This document shows positions 1-6,345 of a stretch of DNA of 13,117 nt, piece by piece (the stretch's first letter is position 1; every line of letters begins with the position of its first letter). The position numbers and the translations under genes are program-made. The DNA is from CAYFMH01 sp964344165. Its GTDB lineage: Bacteria > Patescibacteriota > Gracilibacteria > UBA4473. A model generated the notes under the pieces. It worked only from the letters and a program-made list of their open reading frames with translations. It was not told where the DNA came from and did not search any database. The stretch spans positions 1 to 13,117 of the forward strand of contig CAYFMH010000047.1 in NCBI GenBank assembly GCA_964344165.1, given 5' to 3'.

Positions 1-71
1 TTCGAACAAGCAATTTATTCAAGATTTTAACACACAAAGATCCTGGATAGGTTCTGAGAAACCAAGAACAA

Positions 72-380
72 TTGCAACAGGTTATGCTCAAGCTTGAAGA
101 AAAGTTTGGAAAAGGGCGTATTTTCGAGAAAGATAATTTCTATTCAAATCCCGAAAAGAAATACAGGCCTTATCGTGTAATTACCTATACAGTGGAGGTT
201 GATGGAGTACCTTGTGAAATTCAGATTTCAACACTTCGCTCCAGTATCGTTGCAGATCTGGAGCATAATGCTCGATATAAACCTAATATTCATCCAGATT
301 TACCTCAAAAAGTGCGAGATCATACTCTCGACTTTCAGCGTTCATCTACTGCTTCAGAACATACTGAACTTGCAAAATAA
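72..380 (+). pseudogene. RelA/SpoT-type nucleotidyltransferase, C-terminal part (5' end broken)
   Basis: This 102-residue reading frame carries the second half of a RelA/SpoT (SYNTH) fold, which transfers pyrophosphate from ATP to GDP/GTP or, in toxic relatives, to tRNA. Visible are the YRPYRVI strand (residues 31-37), the core EIQIST (49-54; E49 and Q51 match the family's EIQIRT) and the following helix with the AxxEHxxxYK pattern (61-70). The first half of the domain, with the ATP-binding basic residues and the first catalytic Asp, is missing. The same frame continues upstream but meets TAG at 48-50, and frames 1 and 2 do not give a convincing continuation within the first 70 bases. The start is therefore uncertain (TTG at 72 or ATG at 84). 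It is probably a decayed or frameshifted gene whose head lies outside the window, but a functional fragment cannot be excluded. The HD hydrolase gene starts 21 bases downstream on the same strand. Confidence 0.6.
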
Positions 381-401
381 CCATAATTCCTAATAATTAA
401 A

Positions 402-1409
402 ATGAACATGTCAGAACACACACCAGTTTCGGAAAATCCTAATCCACTTCCAGAAAATGAAATGGGGGTCTATGTCTTTGAAGTCCAATTTGAAGACGGA
501 AGCCGAGAATATCCAGTGCAAGTATCTACCACAGAGCCAAACTGGAGAGAACAGCTTAGTGATGCAAGACGTTATCTTACTTCTAAGCACAGCGGAAAAG
601 CTACAATTGTAGTTCTCTTTAGCGATGATCTACTTGAAGCTGGAGCAGAAAATGTTGATCAAATTGCCCATTGGACAGATTACAGGGAACGAATTTTAAC
701 CTACGATGAAGAAGGTAATATAGGTGGAGTTTTGAATAATCTTAAATCAGCTAATGTTCCAGTAATTATCATTCAGGCTGTAGAAAAAAATTTAGAGTGG
801 GAAAATAATGAGAAATTATTCCGATCTCTTGTTGAAGCTCAATTTGAAGGCCAAGACAAAGAAGACATTCTCAATGCCCTTGAAATAGCCAAAGAAGCTC
901 ATGAAGGACAGTTTTATGCAAAGCCAGATGAAAAAGAAGGATTAACTGATGTTCCCTACGTTAATCATTCTATACAAGTGGCTATAATGGCCTTGAGAGC
1001 TGGTTTATCTCCAGCAGGGATACAAGCAGCCTTATTGCATGATGTGGTAGAGGATGTTGAGGAATTTGATTTTGAAGTATTAGCTCAAAGAGGCATTGCT
1101 CCTGAAGTTATTGAAATGCTTAAACCTCTCACAAAAAATGAAGGAGAAAGCCGAGAAGTATACCTAGCTCGATCCGTAGCTAGTGATATTGAGCCTAAAA
1201 TCATTAAACACCTTGATAGGTTTGATAACGTTTTAAGAGCCTTTACTCGCCCAAAACCAGACTATCATGCTCGTTATATTGCAGAGTCTCGAAAAGATTT
1301 CTACGATGCATTTTTTGAAATTCCTGAGCTTGAACCATATTCATCAGCATTTGATTTAATGCTTGATGAGCTAGAAAAATACAAGGTAAAACTTGAAAAA
1401 ACTGCTTAA
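402..1409 (+). CDS. HD-domain (p)ppGpp hydrolase-like protein with an N-terminal extension
   Basis: The protein has 335 residues. Residues about 150-280 form an HD phosphohydrolase domain of the SpoT/MESH1 (small alarmone hydrolase) type. All metal-ligand motifs are present: H189 in PYVNHS, H213-D214 and E217-D218 in LLHDVVED, and D272 with N276 in LDRFDN. The AxxAHxGQ helix that usually precedes them is at 163-170. Such enzymes remove the 3'-pyrophosphate of alarmones, and related ones act as antitoxins to toxic synthetases by undoing their product. Residues about 20-145 are a separate acidic region with alternating strands and helices that I do not recognise. The start ATG at 402 follows AATTAAA with no Shine-Dalgarno; ATG at 408 is an alternative. 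It follows a RelA/SpoT fragment by 21 bases, so the two were probably one operon. The HD fold is secure; the physiological substrate is inferred. Confidence 0.8.
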   Translation: MNMSEHTPVSENPNPLPENEMGVYVFEVQFEDGSREYPVQVSTTEPNWREQLSDARRYLTSKHSGKATIVVLFSDDLLEAGAENVDQIAHWTDYRERILTYDEEGNIGGVLNNLKSANVPVIIIQAVEKNLEWENNEKLFRSLVEAQFEGQDKEDILNALEIAKEAHEGQFYAKPDEKEGLTDVPYVNHSIQVAIMALRAGLSPAGIQAALLHDVVEDVEEFDFEVLAQRGIAPEVIEMLKPLTKNEGESREVYLARSVASDIEPKIIKHLDRFDNVLRAFTRPKPDYHARYIAESRKDFYDAFFEIPELEPYSSAFDLMLDELEKYKVKLEKTA

Positions 1410-1731
1410 TTTAGGTTTTTCCCTGACGTATGTATGGACAGATATATACAATCTACAAAAACGTACAGACCAAAGTGGGAGGGGGTGGGATATTAATATT
1501 GATTTGTGGTAGATGGAACAACAACTGTTGTGTTAAGTAACGAAAGCGGATCTAAAATCACGCAAGCCCTCTGTCTGATTGCTAAAGCCTCAAAGTAAAT
1601 ACATCTTATCGAAAGCTCTTCTTTCTCAATACATAAGTCAAGTTCTGGTTCAATATCACACGATCCCTTTCGGTGAGCGATAATCGCTTGTTTTCTAAAC
1701 ACTACTTTACCATATCGAAATTTCTCACAAA
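1410..1731. other. Gene-poor spacer of about 320 bases
   Basis: No gene is called here. On the minus strand an open frame of about 80 codons (possible GTG start at 1702, stop at 1493) lies just downstream of the IS630-type gene in another frame. Its translation shows no DDE-transposase motif and nothing else I recognise. The plus strand has a G-rich stretch at 1477-1489 and no clear terminator behind the HD gene. It could be eroded insertion-sequence DNA. Confidence 0.4.
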
Positions 1732-2235
1732 TTAGTGATGATCTTCCACGAAAGAAGCATAGGTATTTTGCATTTTTCTGTGATGTGCTGTTTCCTTGGT
1801 TTTAAAGTCAATTTTGAGCCTTTTCTTAGCCAAAATACGCACCCAATACGGATGAAATTGAACATCAAAATACTTGGCAATAAACTGTCGAAGCTCCTCA
1901 ACTTTCCGGAAAGGTTTCACTGAGTTGTGCCATTGAGCAATAGTGTCCATTTCTTTTGCTCCTAACTGAGACTTTCGCCCTAAATAATGCTGAACTAATA
2001 ATTCTTCAATTCCTCCTGATTGATACTTTTTAAGCCATATTCGTACAGTTTCCGGCCTTACCTCCAGAATTTCAGCAATAGTATCCTGATTGAGTCTTGC
2101 GTTCCTCATTCGCACACTCTGAATTCTCTTCCACAGAATAGGCTTCTGGATCGCCTTCTCTGCTTCTGAGAGTGCTTTGAGTTGGTCTTTGGTTAGTTCG
2201 ATACATCGATTGCTCATTTCGCCTTTATTATGCAT
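1732..2235 (-). CDS. IS630-type helix-turn-helix protein (transposase N-terminal half)
   Basis: The 167-residue protein matches the DNA-binding half of IS630/Tc1-mariner-like transposases. A helix-turn-helix lies at about residues 49-72 (NQDTIAEILEVRPETVRIWL), followed by the typical GGIEELL and GRKSQL linker (74-92). A second winged-helix-like segment follows (about 95-142), with the FxxxxELRQFIAKYF...YWVRILAKK pattern. The chain stops at VEDHH, where family members normally continue into the DDE catalytic domain. No DDE-type sequence is found in any frame of the next 320 bases, so it cannot transpose by itself. It is either a remnant of an insertion sequence or a domesticated DNA-binding protein. 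No clear terminal inverted repeats were seen on either side. The start ATG at 2235 was taken; ATG at 2217 (codon 7) is equally possible. Confidence 0.7.
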   Translation of the reverse strand: MHNKGEMSNRCIELTKDQLKALSEAEKAIQKPILWKRIQSVRMRNARLNQDTIAEILEVRPETVRIWLKKYQSGGIEELLVQHYLGRKSQLGAKEMDTIAQWHNSVKPFRKVEELRQFIAKYFDVQFHPYWVRILAKKRLKIDFKTKETAHHRKMQNTYASFVEDHH

Positions 2236-2613
2236 AGAAAAACAGATTTTCTCAACTTGAATGATCTATATCCATAGGCATTGTTTGTGGATACGTGATA
2301 CAGGATTTTTTCATTTATCTTGATTTTCAAAATTTGAAGTTTCTTCATCTGAAATTAGGAATAAATGAGATTTCTTTTGAGAAAAATTCGTGGGGTTACA
2401 CACCCTATGAACACAGTTAAATACTGCATATTTTTGTTTTTGAATTATAGGGTAGTATGGAGAGATTAATTAGTTCAAAACCCTTCTTTTCCTCCTATGA
2501 CTCTTTTCTTCTGAGTTAATCTATAATTCTGTTCTATCAATATTTCAGGAAAATTTTGAAATTTATGTTTTTTTGAATATACGTATCTTTACTGATTAAC
2601 AATACTGATTTTA
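2236..2613. other. AT-rich intergenic region between divergent genes
   Basis: About 378 bases separate the minus-strand IS630-type gene from the plus-strand gene at 2614. I see no open gene and no RNA gene here. One inverted repeat, ACCCTAT at 2402-2408 with ATAGGGT at 2447-2453, encloses about 38 AT-rich bases. It could be an operator or only chance. The region should hold promoters for both flanking genes. Confidence 0.4.
2556..2583 (+). promoter_or_regulatory. Candidate promoter for the 409-residue protein gene
   Basis: TTGAAA at 2556-2561 and TATACG at 2578-2583 are 16 bases apart, about 30 bases ahead of the ATG at 2614. The match to the sigma-70 consensus is moderate, and the surroundings are so AT-rich that chance matches are likely. 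Confidence 0.25.
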
Positions 2614-3843
2614 ATGAATATTAGGGAGAAGACTCTTGCTGTACTCGATAAACTTTTGGAGGAGGGAGAATTTTGTGGTTATTCTACCTCGTTAAATCTT
2701 TCAGCTAAAAACTTTGAGACAGAAGGGATCTCATCTCAAGATGTACTCAAAGTTTTTGTAAGACTTTATTCAAGTGGCTGTTGGCAACTTGATAGATATG
2801 CTCCAGACGAAGACTATGACTATTTATGGGGAAAGAAGCCTCCTCCAGAGGACAAAATATTTTCTTTTGATTTCATTAGTTATTTGAAGATCTACAGGCT
2901 AAGACGGGAGCTTCTCAATGAAGTAGGCTCTTCAATTATTAGCAAAGATGCTCTAACTGTGATTTCAAAGGAAATTGCGTGGAATGAAGATGCCGAAAAA
3001 ATAGAGAAAAAATTATTAGAGTCAGGAGTGGGTAAAAATCTTATTGATCATATGCCTGGAAAGGCAGTTGAAATGGTAAATGAACTATTCATATATCTTG
3101 CAACTTCAAAAAAACAGTCTGATCAAAATTTATTATTTCAACTAATAGGAGAGTTTTCTCATCCATTGCATAACAAAAACGATTTTGATTTAGCACAATA
3201 CAAAGCTGACGAATTTTCTCGTGCACTTCAATACGATGGATTGTGTGTTAATAATTGGAAAGTTGAAAAAATAACACCAAAAATAATTGAAGAACTTCGA
3301 AGACGTTGTGAAGAACGAGCAGAAAGGAATGGAGAAATTGTGAGATCGGATTATTTTTCTGATGACGTAGTAGAGTTTCCGCACCAGATAAATTTTCATC
3401 CGACAGAACACTCGAAGAAAACTATAAAAAATGCTGATCAATATACCACCGAAGAAGACGGACTAATTAGCTATTTTGATCTTTGTATCGATAAGATAAA
3501 TAAGGAAATATGGCAGAAAGATAATCCAGAAAAGAAACTGTCATTTGTTCTCAAAAATACAGACGACTCAATAACGTACAATCAAGTTTTTTTGGATATT
3601 CATTCACAAAAAGGAGAATGGTTTAATGACAAGTGTATTTTTGATAGACTACCAAAAAATGAAACTGGAAATAAATTCTCAAAAAAAGTTAAAACTTTTG
3701 AAGAGTTGCACAAGGCATTGCAGCAATCAGTTATTTACAAAAAATGTCGTATTTCTACGCATAAAAGACCCGACAAATATAAATGGTTGGAAATTGATAA
3801 ATCGCTTGGAATAAGGCTTTTAGATGATTTTAACCAAAATTAA
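2614..3843 (+). CDS. Protein of unknown function, 409 residues
   Basis: I do not recognise this protein with confidence. It is a soluble, charged, mainly helical protein without signal peptide or membrane segment. It has three visible parts. Residues 1-100 contain a tryptophan- and tyrosine-rich stretch (WQLDRYAPDEDYDYLWG, about 57-73). A helical middle (about 105-210) ends with LLFQLIGEFSHPLHNKNDFDLAQYK and a RALQYDGLCVNN motif. The C-terminal half (about 255-400) is strand-rich. The middle pattern (LhxhIxEhxHPh...hN..LxxDGhxh) loosely resembles N-terminal regions of AbiJ-like abortive-infection proteins, but this is weak. It is the first gene of the plus-strand block running to the recombinase and is followed by a terminator-like hairpin, so it is probably its own transcript. 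On a mobile element such a solitary gene could be cargo, for example defence. The start ATG at 2614 follows an AT-rich leader without Shine-Dalgarno. Confidence 0.6.
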   Translation: MNIREKTLAVLDKLLEEGEFCGYSTSLNLSAKNFETEGISSQDVLKVFVRLYSSGCWQLDRYAPDEDYDYLWGKKPPPEDKIFSFDFISYLKIYRLRRELLNEVGSSIISKDALTVISKEIAWNEDAEKIEKKLLESGVGKNLIDHMPGKAVEMVNELFIYLATSKKQSDQNLLFQLIGEFSHPLHNKNDFDLAQYKADEFSRALQYDGLCVNNWKVEKITPKIIEELRRRCEERAERNGEIVRSDYFSDDVVEFPHQINFHPTEHSKKTIKNADQYTTEEDGLISYFDLCIDKINKEIWQKDNPEKKLSFVLKNTDDSITYNQVFLDIHSQKGEWFNDKCIFDRLPKNETGNKFSKKVKTFEELHKALQQSVIYKKCRISTHKRPDKYKWLEIDKSLGIRLLDDFNQN

Positions 3844-3922
3844 CCAATTTTTCCTGAAATTAGCTGATTTTTCCTAAAAAAGTTTTTTTGAAAACCTAAA
3901 AACCATTTTTAGAATGGCCTTG

Positions 3923-3945
3923 AGGCCTCCGAAAGGGGCTTTTTT
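3923..3945 (+). terminator. Probable intrinsic terminator
   Basis: A hairpin pairs AG-CCTC (3923-3929, one G bulged) with GGGGCT (3935-3940) around a CGAAA loop and runs into six T residues (3940-3945). It lies 80 bases after the stop of the gene at 2614-3843. Two more small foldable elements lie just upstream: CCATT/AATGG at about 3903-3917 and GGCCT/AGGCC at about 3916-3927. The latter could compete with the terminator stem. Confidence 0.5.
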
Positions 3946-3974
3946 AAGGTATCTATTTTTTAATTCCAATATAG

Positions 3975-4208
3975 ATGAATGATTTTTTTACCACCAGCGA
4001 CACCTGCGAAGCAAGTTCCATTCTCGCCAGTGGAGTACAGATTGAGCGAATGGAGAAATCTCCAAACGGAAGAGTGCATTTTTATTTCCCCGACCGCCAG
4101 AAAGCCACTGAAGTGAGTAAACAGTTTTGGTCGAAAACACTTCCTATTGATGCTCAAACACTCCTCACAGAATTTAAAACCTTAAAATACAGAGTTATAA
4201 ACCTCTGA
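3975..4208 (+). CDS. Small DUF5659-like protein
   Basis: The 77-residue protein begins with the NDFFTTSDTCEASSIL helix, continues with a strand that ends in GRVHFYFPDRQKA, and finishes with a helical tail. This order (a short TSD-containing helix, a two-strand hairpin with an FxF(P/E)D pattern, then a helix) fits the DUF5659 family of small proteins found on phages and integrated elements. Its role is unknown. Because it opens the block of replication genes, an accessory or DNA-binding role in replication or its control is possible but not shown. The start ATG at 3975 is the only good one. The stop is TGA, and the next gene begins 33 bases later. There is no Shine-Dalgarno sequence. Confidence 0.55.
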   Translation: MNDFFTTSDTCEASSILASGVQIERMEKSPNGRVHFYFPDRQKATEVSKQFWSKTLPIDAQTLLTEFKTLKYRVINL

Positions 4209-4241
4209 AGAGGCCTCAGTTAATACTAATGAACGATAAAA

Positions 4242-4901
4242 ATGAACACAAACTTCACCCAAATACCAAACGAAATTTATGATGCTCTCTTGAGCCACAA
4301 ACTAAATAGAACGGAATTAGCAGTAGCATTTCATGTTCTGAGAAAAACTTTTGGTTGGCAGAAAGAAGCAGATCGAATTTCAAGTACACAGTTTTGCGAA
4401 GCCATCGGAGCAAGTAAAAGATCAATATTTGAGGCACTGAGACGACTAAAAAATCTGAATATCATAAATGAAGTGCAGAATACCGCATACTATAAGTCTT
4501 TAAAGATTAATAGGAACGTAAAAAGCTGGAAGGGGGTGCGAAAAACTGCACAAGTGTCAGAAACCGCATTCAGTAGTGCCGAAAAATGCACAAAAACTAT
4601 GCAGGGAAATGCACACACAAAAGAAAAGAAAGAAACTCAACAAAAGAAATGGCTAGATCGACTTCAAGAATTTTGGAAGACCTACCCAAGACAGATTGAT
4701 TACGAAGAAGTAAAAAGAGCTTTTAAGGAACTAAATCCATCAGAAGAACTATTTAAAACAATGCTTTTGGCTCTTAAAAAACAAAAGAAAAATCCGGAAT
4801 GGAAAAACATTCTATTCGTTCCATATCCTGCGAAATGGATTAGAAACAAACGTTGGATGGATATGCCATCTAAAACCGAAAATGAATTCTTAACTTTTTA
4901 A
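4242..4901 (+). CDS. Phage replication protein O-like initiator
   Basis: The first 85 residues of this 219-residue protein match the phage replication protein O N-terminal domain, a winged helix that binds the replication origin. Visible are FTQIPNEIYDALL (5-17), the hallmark RKTFGWQKEADRIS (34-47) and the recognition-helix region SKRSIFEALRRLKNLNII (58-75). After a basic, low-complexity linker (about 90-135) comes a C-terminal segment, FWKTYPRQIDYEEVKRAF...VPYPAKWIRNKRW (about 148-210). It resembles the conserved tail of phage initiators that contacts the helicase or its loader. By analogy with lambda O it would melt the element's origin and recruit the helicase encoded 2 bases downstream. 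In lambda the origin lies inside O. Here I see no clear iterons in the gene. Confidence 0.8.
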   Translation: MNTNFTQIPNEIYDALLSHKLNRTELAVAFHVLRKTFGWQKEADRISSTQFCEAIGASKRSIFEALRRLKNLNIINEVQNTAYYKSLKINRNVKSWKGVRKTAQVSETAFSSAEKCTKTMQGNAHTKEKKETQQKKWLDRLQEFWKTYPRQIDYEEVKRAFKELNPSEELFKTMLLALKKQKKNPEWKNILFVPYPAKWIRNKRWMDMPSKTENEFLTF

Positions 4902-4903
4902 AC

Positions 4904-6094
4904 ATGCACTTTTTAGAAGCAGAACAACACGTGCTTGGCTGTGCTCTACTGGATAATCAACTACCACCAATCAAGGAGAGTTATTTCCAAGATGTCAGTT
5001 GCAAGCTGATATGCAGAGCTATGTACAATTTGCATTCCAAAAAAATTGAGATAGACATGGCAACAGTTGCTCACATCCTCAATAAAAGGGGTAGTTTGGA
5101 AGAAATTGGTGGGCCGGAATTTTTAGCAGAAATCCAAAATGATGTACCAGTTACTTCTCACCTAAACCAATATGTAAAAATCGTGAAAGATAATAAGCTG
5201 AAAATCGATATAGAGCAGTTGTGTACTAAGACAGCAAAATCAATAAACCAGACTGAAGACATTCAGAAACTACTCTCAAAGACAGTTACTGATTTTTCCA
5301 GTTTAGGAGAGCCACCGAAAAACAAAACATTGATCGAGTTGCGAGCGGATCTAAAAAAAGAACTGTCTGAAAACCCTTATGGTTTAGAAATAGGGAATGA
5401 AAAAATTGATATAGCCACATACGGAATTAAACCGGGAAGATTTTGGATATTAGCGGCTTATTCCAGCGGAGGAAAAACAATGATGGCTATGCAAATAACG
5501 AGAAATATTGCTCGCCAAAATAAGCGAGTAGCTTTCTACTCTCTAGAGATGAAAGACGTGGATGTGTATGAACGATTAGATCGTATCCAGCGATTTAATA
5601 AACAAGAATTAGATGAGATTGATACATGGCCAATCGATATTATTACCGATAAAAGAGACTGGCTTGATGTTTCAATTGATGCTCAGAGAAGAAAACCTGA
5701 TTTAGTGGTTCTGGATTTCGCTCAAATTGTGGGGATGCCATTTGCAAGTGAATATGAAAAAATGCAGATGTTAGCCCGAAATATCCAGGATTTTTGCAAA
5801 GATACCAATATTCCGGTTTTGCTACTGTCTCAGGTGTCTAATGAGTCCATGAAAGAAAGCCAATCCCTTCCTAATGCAAAAGGAGGAGGTGACCTTTTTG
5901 CGGCTTGTGATGTTTTTATCCAGCTTCGTTGGGACTTTCACAAAGAAAAAGAAGATATGGCGAACGGAAAACAGGAAGGATTTGAAGTAGATGAATTTGA
6001 GCGGAATATTTATGTGGCAAAAAGCCGTTTTGGGATGACCACATCATTCCCAATCATATTTGATCGTAAATGGGGACTTTATCGAAATTTTTAA
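4904..6094 (+). CDS. DnaB-type replicative helicase (element-encoded)
   Basis: This 396-residue hexameric helicase unwinds DNA ahead of the replication fork. The N-terminal DnaB domain (about 1-100) starts with the typical EAEQHVLGCALLDN. The C-terminal RecA-like domain has a Walker A motif, AAYSSGGKT (184-192), where cellular DnaB has ARPSMGKT. It also has SLEM (213-216), Walker B DLVVLDFAQIV (266-276), the LLLSQVSNES sensor segment (307-316) and the KSRFG arginine-finger region (373-377). At 396 residues it is shorter than cellular DnaB (about 450), mainly between Walker A and B. It starts 2 bases after the O-like gene, so the two are translationally coupled and probably work together. No separate DnaC-type loader is visible. 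The divergence from chromosomal DnaB supports a phage or plasmid origin. Confidence 0.85.
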   Translation: MHFLEAEQHVLGCALLDNQLPPIKESYFQDVSCKLICRAMYNLHSKKIEIDMATVAHILNKRGSLEEIGGPEFLAEIQNDVPVTSHLNQYVKIVKDNKLKIDIEQLCTKTAKSINQTEDIQKLLSKTVTDFSSLGEPPKNKTLIELRADLKKELSENPYGLEIGNEKIDIATYGIKPGRFWILAAYSSGGKTMMAMQITRNIARQNKRVAFYSLEMKDVDVYERLDRIQRFNKQELDEIDTWPIDIITDKRDWLDVSIDAQRRKPDLVVLDFAQIVGMPFASEYEKMQMLARNIQDFCKDTNIPVLLLSQVSNESMKESQSLPNAKGGGDLFAACDVFIQLRWDFHKEKEDMANGKQEGFEVDEFERNIYVAKSRFGMTTSFPIIFDRKWGLYRNF

Positions 6095-6111
6095 ACCAAC
6101 ACATCAAAATA

Positions 6112-6306
6112 ATGATCAACAAACCAGAAAAAAAGGGTGCATCTAAAGCAACAAAGGAAAATGAAGTCATTTCCTTGGGACGATCTACCATTGAACTTGG
6201 AGTGCATTATGCAGAGGATAACCCTGAAAATTTCGTTCAGGATGTCTGCAAAGCCTTTGCGTATACTGGTGTGTTTGATGGGTTAAAGGATGAAAGCACT
6301 ACCTAA
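6112..6306 (+). CDS. Small hypothetical protein, 64 residues
   Basis: The protein is soluble and mildly acidic, with a lysine-rich start (MINKPEKKGASKATKEN) followed by a probably helical body ending near AFAYTGVFDGL. I do not recognise it. The frame is also open upstream to ATG 6070, but that start would overlap the helicase by 25 bases; ATG 6112, preceded by the A-rich CATCAAAATA, is preferred. It lies 17 bases after the helicase and 39 bases before the recombinase, inside the same plus-strand block. Small genes next to large serine recombinases sometimes encode the directionality factor for excision, but nothing in this sequence shows that role. Confidence 0.5.
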   Translation: MINKPEKKGASKATKENEVISLGRSTIELGVHYAEDNPENFVQDVCKAFAYTGVFDGLKDESTT

Positions 6307-6345
6307 ACTTGCATTAAAAACAAATATGGGTTATAGATCAGACAA

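Noticed and set aside
1478..1485. GGAGGGGG shared with the tRNA 3' end (8012-8019) as the left attachment site
   Set aside because: Only eight bases match. A true left junction should also carry the rest of the tRNA 3' end (TGGTGTCA on the plus strand) beside the core, but the bases there are different.
1493..1702. Minus-strand open frame of 69 codons after the IS630-type gene as the DDE half of the transposase
   Set aside because: Its translation shows no D, D or E catalytic-motif context and no resemblance to DDE endonucleases. It would also need a frameshift to join.
2402..2453. ACCCTAT/ATAGGGT pair as IS630 terminal inverted repeat
   Set aside because: Both arms lie on the same side of the transposase fragment and are only seven bases long, so they cannot be the two ends of the element.
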